Positions 1-8,293 of a stretch of 64,000 nt of DNA are shown piece after piece. The position numbers were made by a program, and so were the translations under genes. The stretch spans positions 136,353 through 200,352 of the forward strand of contig CAZVZG010000004.1 in NCBI GenBank assembly GCA_964630785.1. Reading direction: 5' to 3'. Source of the stretch: JADLCX01 sp964630785. GTDB taxonomy: Bacteria > Planctomycetota > Phycisphaerae > Phycisphaerales > UBA1924. The notes under the pieces are model-generated. The model was not told the origin of the DNA. It did no database searches and saw nothing but the letters and a program-made list of their open reading frames with translations. How positions within the stretch are numbered: position 1 is the first letter of the stretch; every line of letters starts with the position of its first letter.

Positions 1-842
1 CCGACTATGTCATCGCCAATCCCCCCTTCAACGACGGCGCGAAGGGCGAAGACGGCTGGGGCGCTCACCGCATCACGAGCAAGGACCCACGGCTGGACTT
101 CGCCAAGCGTGCGGGCGCGGGGAGCGCGGGCCAACCCATGCCCCTCTCGCCCCGCAACGCCAACACCATGTGGATGATGCACTTCCTGCACCACCTGCGT
201 GATCCCGACGGCAAGAAGCACGTCGGCGGCACCGCGGGCTTCGTCATGGCGACGGGCGAGCTCTCCAACAGCGAGGTGGCCCGGCTCGAGGTCCGCAAAG
301 CGCTCGTCGAGCACGGGTACGTGGACTGCATCGTGCAGCTCACGGGCCAGCTCTTCGCCAACACGCAGATCCCGTGCTGCCTGTGGTTCCTGTCGAAGAA
401 CCGCGCCGGCGGGCACGGCTTCCGCGTGCGGGAGAACGAGGTCCTCTTCATCGACGGCCGCAAGCTCGGCACGCTCATCCCCGGCTCGCGCAAGCAGAAG
501 CAGCTCTCGGCGGAGGAGATCGAGAAGATCGCGGCGGTGTACCGCGAGTTCAAGCGGAAGGGCACCCCCGCCGAGGTGCCCGGCTTCTGCAAGGCCGCGA
601 CGCTCGACGAGATCCGCGAGCACAACTACGCCCTGACGCCGGGTCGCTACGTCGGCGCGGCCGAGAGCGATGATCCCGATGAGCCCTTCGAGGACCGCTT
701 CCCGCACCTGTGCGCGACGCTGGATGAACAGTTCAAGCAGTCGGCCGCGCTTGAGGAACAGATCCGGGCGAGCCTGGCCGAGGTGGCGAACGCGATGGGA
801 AACCTCGCCGACGCGGCGGTCACGAACGGGAGGGCCAAGTAA
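1..842 (+). CDS. hsdM: Type I restriction-modification DNA methyltransferase subunit (HsdM), C-terminal part
   Basis: This is the 3' part of the modification subunit of a type I system; HsdM transfers a methyl group from S-adenosylmethionine to adenine within the site chosen by HsdS. The frame is open from the first bases (codons start at base 3), so the true start lies before the window. The catalytic NPPF motif of N6-adenine methyltransferases is read at bases 18-29. It is followed by typical HsdM sequence: a GFVMATGELSNS stretch, the LTGQLFANTQIPCCLWFL strand and a charged C-terminal helix region. An internal ATG at 138 is not the start, because the NPPF motif lies upstream in the same frame. 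The stop (TAA, 840-842) directly abuts the next start codon. Confidence 0.93.
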   Translation, partial: DYVIANPPFNDGAKGEDGWGAHRITSKDPRLDFAKRAGAGSAGQPMPLSPRNANTMWMMHFLHHLRDPDGKKHVGGTAGFVMATGELSNSEVARLEVRKALVEHGYVDCIVQLTGQLFANTQIPCCLWFLSKNRAGGHGFRVRENEVLFIDGRKLGTLIPGSRKQKQLSAEEIEKIAAVYREFKRKGTPAEVPGFCKAATLDEIREHNYALTPGRYVGAAESDDPDEPFEDRFPHLCATLDEQFKQSAALEEQIRASLAEVANAMGNLADAAVTNGRAK

Positions 843-1955
843 ATGTCCAAGTCCGAACAGCCAACCGAGATCATGCTCTACCAGACCGCCGACGGCCGCA
901 CGCGGCTGGACGTGCGCATGGAGGCCGAGACGGTCTGGCTCACGCAGAAGCAGCTCGCCGAACTCTTCGACAAGGATGTCCGCACGATCAACGACCACAT
1001 CGTCAACATCTTCGCGGAGCGGGAGTTGCGGGAGGATTCAGTTATCCGGAGATACCGGATAACTGCCGCCGATGGCAAGCAGTACGACACCCAGCACTAC
1101 AACCTCGATGTCATCATCTCCGTCGGCTACCGCGTCCGCTCGCACCGGGGCACGCAGTTCCGCCAGTGGGCCACCCAGCGGCTGCGCGAGTATCTGGTCA
1201 AGGGGTTCACGCTCGACGATGAGCGGCTCAAGAAGGGCGGGAAGGCCGGCACGCCGGATTACTTCGATGAACTCCTCGCCCGCATCCGCGACATCCGCTC
1301 GTCGGAGAAGGTCTTCTGGCGGAAGGTGCTCGACATCTACGCTACCAGCGTCGATTACGACCCGGCGAACGATCAGTCGGCCCTGTTCTTCAAGACGGTG
1401 CAGAACAAGATGCACTGGGCGGCCCACGGGCACACCGCCGCGGAAGTCATCGCCAAGCGGGCCGACGCCGCCAAGCCCAACATGGGCCTGACCAACTGGC
1501 CCGGCTCGCGCGAGGGCGGGCCGCTGCGCAAGGCCGATGTGGGCGTGGCGAAAAACTACCTGAACAAGGACGAACTCGACGCGCTGAACCTGATCGTGTC
1601 GTTCTATCTCGACTTTGCCGAGTTGCAGGCGAAATCCCGGCGCGAGATGACGATGGCGGGGTGGATCAGCAAGCTCGACGACTTCCTGCGGCTCTCAGAG
1701 CGCGACATCCTGACGCACGCGGGGAAGGTGAGCCACGACCGCGCGATGGAGAAGGCCGAGGGTGAGTACGAGCGGTTCGCCGCCGCGCGGGCCAATCTGC
1801 AAAGCCCGGTCGAGCGGCACTTTGATGAGGCCGTCGGCGAGATCAAGCGGCTGGAGAGCGAGAAGCAGAAGCCCGCGTCCAAGCCGGGCAAGGCTCCGCC
1901 TGAAGCCAAGCCCCCCGCGAAGAAGACCGGCAAGAAGAAGGGCGGGAAGTCGTGA
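843..1955 (+). CDS. RhuM family protein (virulence RhuM-like)
   Basis: This 370-residue protein belongs to the RhuM family, named after a Salmonella pathogenicity-island gene; the biochemical role is unknown. The N-terminal half has the family pattern: an ETVWLTQKQLAELFDKDVRTI helix-turn-helix-like start, then VISVGYRVRSHRGTQFRQWA and LREYLVKGFTLDDERL. The C-terminal quarter is rich in Lys, Pro and Ala and probably disordered. The ATG at 843 follows the hsdM stop with no gap, so the two genes should be translationally coupled. RhuM genes recur in type I restriction operons and mobile islands, which fits here. Whether it modulates restriction or is a passenger cannot be told from sequence. Confidence 0.85.
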   Translation: MSKSEQPTEIMLYQTADGRTRLDVRMEAETVWLTQKQLAELFDKDVRTINDHIVNIFAERELREDSVIRRYRITAADGKQYDTQHYNLDVIISVGYRVRSHRGTQFRQWATQRLREYLVKGFTLDDERLKKGGKAGTPDYFDELLARIRDIRSSEKVFWRKVLDIYATSVDYDPANDQSALFFKTVQNKMHWAAHGHTAAEVIAKRADAAKPNMGLTNWPGSREGGPLRKADVGVAKNYLNKDELDALNLIVSFYLDFAELQAKSRREMTMAGWISKLDDFLRLSERDILTHAGKVSHDRAMEKAEGEYERFAAARANLQSPVERHFDEAVGEIKRLESEKQKPASKPGKAPPEAKPPAKKTGKKKGGKS

Positions 1956-2030
1956 TGCCCCGACACGCAAGCCACGCCCCCGCCGCGCAGATTCTGCCTC
2001 GTGGGGATCGTCCCCGCCACGCGACAAGTC

Positions 2031-2220
2031 AGTTGGCGGGTCGTCCGGGCGGGCCGGCGGGCCTGACGGATGAGCCGGAGGGTCGTCCGGGCCGCCGGTC
2101 GCGTCGTCCGGATGGGTCGGACGATCGTCCGGGTGAGTCGGACGGTCGCCCGGGCGGGTCGGCGGGTCGTCCGGGTGGGTCGGACGGTCGTCCGGGCGGG
2201 TCGGCGGGTGGCGGGGACGG
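2031..2220 (+). repeat. 21-bp GC-rich tandem repeat array
   Basis: Imperfect tandem units of 21 bp, with a core like GGTCGGACGGTCGTCCGG, run between rhuM and hsdS. At least five units are recognisable from 2110 to 2216, and two more GGTCGTCCGGGC cores at 2039 and 2081 keep a multiple of 21 bp. A reading frame passes through on both strands because the unit length is a multiple of three, but the products are Gly/Arg/Pro low-complexity and I do not call a gene. Confidence 0.8.
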
Positions 2221-2294
2221 CGCACGGAGGCCCGTGGAGGGTGGCCGGGAGCGCGGGGATTGCGTGTTGGGCGGCGGGGTGCTCGCACCGGCCC

Positions 2295-2590
2295 GCGCGG
2301 CCTTCGTCCCGGAGGGACGACGGGGTGTAGCCACGGGTGCAGCCCGCGCTTCGCGGGCGGAACCCGTGGGACACGGGCGCGCGGATGTGTTCTGCCCCGG
2401 AGGGGCAGAGGAAGGGGCCATCACGCAGCGCGGGGGCGCACGCGCGGGCGGACGATCCCTCCGCCCCTGCCGGCGCGGGATGCACTCAACGCACGCTCTC
2501 CACGGGTTGCGCGACGGTCAAAGCACCGTCGCTCCACCCGTGGCTACAACCCCCGGCCCCGTCGGGGCCGAAGACCGCCGAAGTGCCCGC
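2295..2590. repeat. Cluster of short hairpins bounded by a 13-bp inverted repeat
   Basis: Several perfect short stem-loops follow one another: a CGTCCCGGAGGGACG hairpin near 2305, GCCCGCG/CGCGGGC at 2342-2358, a TGCCCCGGAGGGGCA hairpin near 2395 and GGCCCCGTCGGGGCC near 2555. A 13-bp inverted repeat (2327-2339 with 2535-2547) encloses most of them. Together with the tandem array this fills the 738-bp gap between rhuM and hsdS, in which I see no gene. The arrangement resembles REP/BIME-type intergenic elements. Confidence 0.6.
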
Positions 2591-2693
2591 GCGGGTGGTG
2601 GTTCTTTCCGAGCCGGGGAGGTGCCGGAGGGGCGGCACGCCCCTCTGGCATCAGCGGATCAGCACGCATATGGCGTAGTCGGGGGGCTGTCAC

Positions 2694-4148
2694 ATGGGAA
2701 TTGAACCGTGGTCGAATGTTTCGATCGGCGAAGTCTGTGATGGCATCTTCGATGGCCCGCACGCGACTCCCGCGAAGATTGACAGCGGCGCGGTCTTTCT
2801 GGGCATCTGGAACATCGAAGGCGGGCGAATAGACCTCTCGACGACCGAGCACATCTCCGACGCGGATTGGCCGCGTTGGACTCGTCGCGTTGAGCCCACG
2901 GAGGGCGATTTGGTTTTCTCCTATGAGACCAAACTCGGCTGTGGCGCGTTGATTCCGGCGGGCCTCCGATGTTGCCTTGGCCGTCGCATGGCGCTCGCTC
3001 GCCCGAACCGCCGCAAGGTTGATCCTCGCTTCTTGCTCTACACATTTCTCGCGCCGGACTTCCAAGAGACCATCCGCAACTACACGATCTCCGGAAGCAC
3101 GGTGGACAGAATCCCACTGCTGGAGTTCCCGAAGTTTCCAATCAGCCTCCCCCCTCTCCCCGAGCAGCGGGCGATCGCGCGGGTGCTGGGGGGGCTGGAC
3201 GACAAGATCGAGCTCAACCGGCGGATGAACCGGACGCTGGAGGATTTGGCGCGGGGGCTGTTCCGGTCGTGGTTCGTGGACTTTGACCCCGTGGTCAGGC
3301 CGCCGCGGAGCGGGAACGGGGGGTCGCGGAGCGGGGATGGGGGGTCGCTCGGCGGGGAGGGGGGGTCGCGCGGCATCGGCGGGCACGCGGGCGGGCGCAT
3401 CCCCGGCACGCGGCCGCGCGGATCGGCCGCGCCGGGGGGCGCCCCCACGCCCCCGCCCGCCCCGTGGCCCGCACGCCTGGCCGATTCCCCCCTCGGCCCC
3501 ATCCCCGAGGGGTGGAGGGTGGGGACGGTGGGGGAGCACATGGTCAACTTCGACTCCAAGCGCGTGCCGGTCTCCGGCGGCGAACGCGCGAAGCGTCAAG
3601 GGAAGTTTCCTTACTACGGGGCCGCGTCGGTCATGGACTACGTGGACGACTACTTGTTCGACGGCATCTACCTCCTGGTCGGCGAGGACGGGTCCGTCGT
3701 TCAGCCGAACGGACTGGCCGTGACGCAGTACGTGTGGGGCAAGATTTGGGTGAACAACCACGCCCATGTCTTGCAAGGCAAGGGCGCGGTCAGCACCGAA
3801 CACCTCTGGGCGTACTTCCAGCACGAGGATGTCGGCGGCATCGTGACCGGGGCCGTACAGCCCAAGATCACGCAGGGGAACATGAACGGCCTGCCGTTCT
3901 TGTATCCGGGCGAGGTCGTGTGCCGTGAGTTCGCGCAGATCGTCGCCCCGTGGTTTGCGCGCGTGCGGGCAAACACGGAGGAATCACGCGAGCTCGCCGC
4001 GCTCCGCGATGCGCTCCTGCCGCAACTCCTCTCGGGCGAGATCCGCCTGCGCGACGCCGAGCGGGCCGTGGATGACGCCGCCCGATCGAGCCGTGAACAA
4101 TCCCCCGCCGCGCGGCGGGCCGCCGCGGGCGCGAAAGGGAAGGCATGA
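2694..4148 (+). CDS. hsdS: Type I restriction-modification specificity subunit (HsdS)
   Basis: This 484-residue DNA-recognition subunit directs HsdM and HsdR to a bipartite target. It shows two target-recognition domains (about residues 1-150 and 270-420). Each is followed by a conserved helical spacer: LPEQRAIARVLGGLDDKIEL around 160-180 and REFAQIVAPWFARVRANTEE near 410. The first spacer is followed by the usual GLFRSWFVDFDPV segment, as in EcoR124-like HsdS. Between the halves lies an unusual Gly/Ser-rich stretch (about residues 200-235, bases 3300-3400) made of imperfect GNGGSRSG-like repeats, then a Pro-rich linker. The ATG at 2694 is the first plausible start. It lies 738 bp after rhuM, behind a repeat-filled gap. 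Confidence 0.92.
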   Translation: MGIEPWSNVSIGEVCDGIFDGPHATPAKIDSGAVFLGIWNIEGGRIDLSTTEHISDADWPRWTRRVEPTEGDLVFSYETKLGCGALIPAGLRCCLGRRMALARPNRRKVDPRFLLYTFLAPDFQETIRNYTISGSTVDRIPLLEFPKFPISLPPLPEQRAIARVLGGLDDKIELNRRMNRTLEDLARGLFRSWFVDFDPVVRPPRSGNGGSRSGDGGSLGGEGGSRGIGGHAGGRIPGTRPRGSAAPGGAPTPPPAPWPARLADSPLGPIPEGWRVGTVGEHMVNFDSKRVPVSGGERAKRQGKFPYYGAASVMDYVDDYLFDGIYLLVGEDGSVVQPNGLAVTQYVWGKIWVNNHAHVLQGKGAVSTEHLWAYFQHEDVGGIVTGAVQPKITQGNMNGLPFLYPGEVVCREFAQIVAPWFARVRANTEESRELAALRDALLPQLLSGEIRLRDAERAVDDAARSSREQSPAARRAAAGAKGKA

Positions 4149-4169
4149 CCGCCGCACGAAGGAGCCCGC

Positions 4170-5030
4170 ATGGGCCGTAAGAAACCACCGGCGGCCCGGG
4201 CATCCGCCCCGCGCAGCGCCACGGGCCACGCGACCCTCGACGCGGGGGCGACGCTGGACGAGCTCGCGGCGGCGGTGCGGCTCGGCAAGGGAAGCCCCGA
4301 GCGGTTCCTGGCGATCGCCGCGCTCACCGATGCGTACTGCCTGCGTGAGCTCGAGCCGCTGGGCATGGAGTACCGCGATATGTGCCGGGTGATGGCCGCG
4401 TCGCTGTGCGGGCCGCGCTCGCCGGTGGTGAACACCAGGACGACGGCGGAGGGCTGGGCGGCGGCGGTCGTCGCGGCGGTGGGGTTCGTGAACTTCCTGG
4501 GTGATAAGGAAACGCCGCCGACGCGGACCATGGCGCAGGTCGCGGCGGGGTTGGGCGTGTCGGAATCGGGGCTGGCGGCCAAGAGCGTCAAGGTGCGGAA
4601 GATGCTCGACCTCGGGCAGTTCGATCCGGCGTGGACGTTGCCGAGCCTGCTCGATCAGAACCCGTTTGTCTGGATGCTCGAAACGACCGACGGGCTGGTG
4701 GTCGATGTGCGGCACTGCACCCGCGAGGAGCAGGCGCGGGCGTTCGAGATGGGGCTGATCCCGTACATCCCGGCGGATCGCCCCCCCACCCCCGCCACCC
4801 CCGCCACCCCCGCCCCCACCTCCACCTCCGCGATGCCCCAACCGAAGCGGGAAGCGGCCGCGCAGCCGCCGCGTGAGCGGCCCCCCGTGCGGCCCCCCGT
4901 GCGGCCCCCCCTGTGGGATGAGGGGCCGTCGCTTTTCGACCCCGGGGCGGCGGCGATCGGGGTGGAGATCAAGCCCGACGCGACCGGCGGCGTCATCGCG
5001 CGGATCGGCGGGGCGAAGGGAAGGGAGTGA
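4170..5030 (+). CDS. DUF6398-like protein encoded inside the type I RM operon
   Basis: This 286-residue protein of unknown function lies between hsdS (21 bp upstream) and hsdR (3 bp downstream), so it is almost certainly co-expressed with them. Residues about 40-140 resemble the DUF6398 domain as I know it: ALTDAYCLRELEPLGMEYRD, then a Trp-Ala-Ala-Ala-Val-Val segment, VGFVNFLGDKE, and an HTH-like MAQVAAGLGVSESGLAAKSV helix pair ending in KMLDL. Residues 190-240 are a Pro/Thr-rich low-complexity linker coded by C-rich repeats around 4785-4915. A short conserved-looking tail follows. The HTH-like segment suggests nucleic-acid binding, but function is not established. The DUF assignment is from memory of the family pattern. 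Confidence 0.65.
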   Translation: MGRKKPPAARASAPRSATGHATLDAGATLDELAAAVRLGKGSPERFLAIAALTDAYCLRELEPLGMEYRDMCRVMAASLCGPRSPVVNTRTTAEGWAAAVVAAVGFVNFLGDKETPPTRTMAQVAAGLGVSESGLAAKSVKVRKMLDLGQFDPAWTLPSLLDQNPFVWMLETTDGLVVDVRHCTREEQARAFEMGLIPYIPADRPPTPATPATPAPTSTSAMPQPKREAAAQPPRERPPVRPPVRPPLWDEGPSLFDPGAAAIGVEIKPDATGGVIARIGGAKGRE

Positions 5031-5033
5031 GGC

Positions 5034-8000
5034 ATGGGCTGGCACGGCTCCGAATCCGAGTTCGAGCACACGACCATCGAGCGGCTCAAGGGGCTGGGGT
5101 ACGCCCACATCCACGGGTCGGAACTGCTCGCGGCGCGCGGGGGCGATGAGGCCGAGGTCGTGCTCAGGGACCGGCTGCGGGCGTTCCTCACAGCGCGGTA
5201 CGGGCGGACCATCGCACGACCGGAGGGCCTGCCCGACGCCGCCATCGACCTGGCCGTGGCGAGGTTTGCGCGGCCCGAGGGCGTGGACACGCTCGGCCGC
5301 AACGCCGCGCTGCACGCCATGCTGCGCGGGGGCGTAGAGATCCCCGTCGAGGAACCCGCGACGAAGACGACGCCCGCGCGGAAGTGCATCGCGCACATCT
5401 ACGCCGTGGACTGGGAGCGCCCCGAGAACAACGACTTTCTGGTCGTGAACCAGCTGCCCGTCCACGGGCCGGGCGGGAACGACCGCCGCCCGGATGTGGT
5501 CGTGTACGTGAACGGGCTGCCGCTGGTCCTGTTCGAGCTCAAGAACCCCTACGACGACCAGCCGACCGTGGCGGATGCGATCAACCAGATCGGGCACTAC
5601 CGCCACGAGGTCCCGCAGCTCTTCGACCACAACGCGCTGTGCATCGCCAGCGACGGCGTGACCACGCTGCACGGCATGTGGACCGCGAGCGCGGAGTGGT
5701 ACGCGCCGTGGAAGAGCATCGACGGGGTGAAGGTCGAGCGGGGGACGACGGGGACGATGAAGACGCTGGTCGAGGGGCTGCTGCCCAAGGACCGGCTGCT
5801 GGCGTACGTGCGGGACTTCATCGTGTTCGAGTCGGTCGGGGCGGCCGGGGGAAAGGTCATCAAGAAGGGGGCGAAGTACCACCAGTTCTTCGCGGTGCGG
5901 ATCGGGGCGAGGAAGATCCTGGAGTCGGTCGCCGCGGGGGGCGCGGACAAGCGGCCCGGCGAAGCGAACAAGCGGCTGGGCGTCATCTGGCACACCACCG
6001 GCTCGGGCAAGTCGCTGTCGATGTGCTTCCTGGTGGGCATGCTGCGGCGGGAGCCGGCGCTGAACAACCCGACCTTCGTGGTCCAGGTCGATCGGACGGA
6101 CCTGGACCAGCAGCTGCACGACCAGTTCGTTTCGGCCCGCTCGCTGGTGGGCGATGTCAAGCACGCGCGCAGCGTCGAGGACCTGCGCGGGCTGCTCCAG
6201 ACCCAGGGCGGCGAGGTGATCTTCACCACGATCGAGAAGTTCGCGCTCAAGGAGGGCGAGGCGGACCACCCCGTGCTCTCGACCCGCGACAACATCATCG
6301 TGATCGCCGATGAGGCGCACCGCAGTCAGTACGGGTTCACCAGGGGCTTTGCACGCTGGCTCGGCGCGGCGCTGCCCAATGCGCGGCGGCTGGGGTTCAC
6401 CGGCACGCCGGTTGCCTTCAGCGGGGCCGACACCGTGGAGGTGTTCGGGGACCTGATCCACGTCTACGACATCCGCCAGAGCCAGGACGACAAGGCGACG
6501 GTGCCGATCTTCTACGAGCCGCGGCAGATCAGGCTCCACCTGAACAAGACCGATGTGGACGGCGCGCTGGCGGAGATCGTGGACCAGACGCCCATCGACG
6601 AACTGGAGCGGAAGAAGGGCCAGTGGGCGGCGCTCGCCAAGGCGGCGGGCGCGAAGGACCGCATCGACCAGCTCGTGGCGGACCTGCTCGCGCACTTCAA
6701 GGACCGGACGGCGACGCTCAGGGGCAAGGCGATGGTCGTCTGCATGGTCCGCGAGAACTGCGTGCGGCTGTACGATGCGCTCAAGGCGCTGCCCGGGTGC
6801 CCCGAGATCAAGGTGGTGATGACCGGCGACCTGGGCAAGGACCCCGAGGTGTGGAGCCAGGCCGGGCACCTGACGACCAAGCAGCAGCGCGAGGCGATCA
6901 AGAAGCGGATGATCGACGCGGACGATCCGCTGGCGATGGTGATCGTGTGCGACATGTGGCTGACGGGCACGGACATCCCGTGCCTGCACACGCTGTACGT
7001 GGACAAGCCCATGAAGGGGCACACGATGATCCAGGCGATCTCGCGTGTGAACCGCGTGTTCAGCGACAAGCCGCACGGGCTGATCGTGGACTACATCGGG
7101 ATCGGCGATGAACTGCGGGCGGCGGCCGCGAAGTACTCTTCGGGTGGCGAGGATCACGGCAAGCCCGCGGGCGGGCTGGACGAGGACGCCCGGCCGCTGT
7201 TCGCGGCGGCGCTGGCCGAGGTGCGGTCGTTCCTGCCCGAAGGTGTCAACTACGGGGACTGGCGGCGGCTCTCGCCGATCGCGCTGGAGGACCGATACGC
7301 GGCGGTCTATGGGCATCTGACCAGCGACGACGACCTGCGGGACCACTTCCTGGACGCGGAACTGCGGCTGACGAGCGCGTTCCTGCTCGTCAAGCACCTG
7401 GACGACTGCCGCGCCAGCGCCGACGAGGTGATCTTCTGCCAGCGGGTGCGCAAGCAACTGCTCAAGACGATCAAGGGGCGTGGGCCAACCAGAGACATCG
7501 AGAAGGCGGTGCGGGATCTGGTTGACGACACGGTCGAGAGCGAGGGCGTTGTTGACATCTTCAAGGCCGCGGGGATCACGCGGGCCGACATCTCGATCCT
7601 CGACGACAACTTCCTGCAGACGTTCAAGGACCGGCCACTGCCCAACCTTCGGCTCAAACTGCTCGAAAAGCTGCTCGCCGACGAGATCCACATGCGGGCC
7701 AAGAAGAACCTCGCCAAGGCGAAGACGTTCCGCGAGCTGCTCGAAGCCACGCTCCAGAACTACCACAACCGGCTCATCGACGCGGCGGCGGTGATCCGCG
7801 CGATGCTGGAGATCAAGAAGGACATGGAGGCGTCGGACCAGCGGGCCGCGCAGCTCGGCCTGGCCGAGGATGAGCTGGCGTTCTACGACGCGGTCGCCGC
7901 CAACTACGAGAACGTCTACGGGGTGGAGTTCTTGAAGGGGTTGATCCACGAAGTGGTCCAGAGCATCAAGCGGAACCTGAAAGTGGATTGGACCGAGCCA

Positions 8001-8150
8001 CACCGCGATAACGTCAAGGCGGCGGTGCGAGCGGCGGTGCGGCGCGTGCTGACGAAGCAGGGGATCAAGGCGGAGGACTTCGAGCGGCTTCTGCCCGTGT
8101 TGATGGCCCAGGCCGAGGCGATCTATGCCGAGTGGCCGATCGCCGCGTAG
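5034..8150 (+). CDS. hsdR: Type I restriction endonuclease/translocase subunit (HsdR)
   Basis: This 1038-residue motor and nuclease subunit has the usual length and order of domains. The N-terminal PD-(D/E)XK nuclease region is seen at about residue 166 (LPLVLFELKNP, the ExK signature). The superfamily 2 helicase core has Walker A WHTTGSGKSLSM (about 316-328), the DEAH box IADEAHRSQYG (about 424), the motif III-like LGFTGTPV, and motif VI-like QAISRVNRVF near 670. A helical C-terminal domain binds HsdM. The ATG at 5034 follows the previous stop by 3 bp. No frameshift or missing catalytic motif is visible, so the system looks functional if the cut hsdM is intact upstream. Confidence 0.96.
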   Translation: MGWHGSESEFEHTTIERLKGLGYAHIHGSELLAARGGDEAEVVLRDRLRAFLTARYGRTIARPEGLPDAAIDLAVARFARPEGVDTLGRNAALHAMLRGGVEIPVEEPATKTTPARKCIAHIYAVDWERPENNDFLVVNQLPVHGPGGNDRRPDVVVYVNGLPLVLFELKNPYDDQPTVADAINQIGHYRHEVPQLFDHNALCIASDGVTTLHGMWTASAEWYAPWKSIDGVKVERGTTGTMKTLVEGLLPKDRLLAYVRDFIVFESVGAAGGKVIKKGAKYHQFFAVRIGARKILESVAAGGADKRPGEANKRLGVIWHTTGSGKSLSMCFLVGMLRREPALNNPTFVVQVDRTDLDQQLHDQFVSARSLVGDVKHARSVEDLRGLLQTQGGEVIFTTIEKFALKEGEADHPVLSTRDNIIVIADEAHRSQYGFTRGFARWLGAALPNARRLGFTGTPVAFSGADTVEVFGDLIHVYDIRQSQDDKATVPIFYEPRQIRLHLNKTDVDGALAEIVDQTPIDELERKKGQWAALAKAAGAKDRIDQLVADLLAHFKDRTATLRGKAMVVCMVRENCVRLYDALKALPGCPEIKVVMTGDLGKDPEVWSQAGHLTTKQQREAIKKRMIDADDPLAMVIVCDMWLTGTDIPCLHTLYVDKPMKGHTMIQAISRVNRVFSDKPHGLIVDYIGIGDELRAAAAKYSSGGEDHGKPAGGLDEDARPLFAAALAEVRSFLPEGVNYGDWRRLSPIALEDRYAAVYGHLTSDDDLRDHFLDAELRLTSAFLLVKHLDDCRASADEVIFCQRVRKQLLKTIKGRGPTRDIEKAVRDLVDDTVESEGVVDIFKAAGITRADISILDDNFLQTFKDRPLPNLRLKLLEKLLADEIHMRAKKNLAKAKTFRELLEATLQNYHNRLIDAAAVIRAMLEIKKDMEASDQRAAQLGLAEDELAFYDAVAANYENVYGVEFLKGLIHEVVQSIKRNLKVDWTEPHRDNVKAAVRAAVRRVLTKQGIKAEDFERLLPVLMAQAEAIYAEWPIAA

Positions 8151-8156
8151 CAGCGG

Positions 8157-8191
8157 CAGTGCTACGCCTCTCCTCGGTGAACGTAGCACTG
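8157..8191 (+). terminator. Hairpin after hsdR
   Basis: A perfect 10-bp inverted repeat (8157-8166 with 8182-8191, arm CAGTGCTACG) starts 7 bp after the hsdR stop. There is no clear T tract, so it may be an intrinsic terminator of the GC-rich type or an mRNA-stabilising hairpin. The next 100 bases to the following gene show no other feature. Confidence 0.5.
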
Positions 8192-8293
8192 GCTGGCGGG
8201 CCGGAGGTCCACCCGCGCCAATCGGCCCCTTCGTAGCGGCGGGGTGTCGTCAAGCCGCCTCCGCGGCCGGCCGGGCCTACGTAATTGGGCAAC

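Noticed and set aside
1952..2704. 250-aa reading frame between rhuM and hsdS
   Set aside because: It is Gly/Arg/Pro low-complexity produced by the 21-bp tandem repeats and open in several frames.
3984..8189. Very long minus-strand reading frame opposite hsdS, the DUF6398-like gene and hsdR
   Set aside because: It lies antisense to well-supported genes and has His/Arg-rich low-complexity sequence typical of GC-rich shadows.
8262..8271. 10-bp match to the tRNA-Arg 3' end as left att site of the element
   Set aside because: Only CGCGGCCGGC is shared, which is expected by chance in such GC-rich DNA, and it does not extend into the T-arm.
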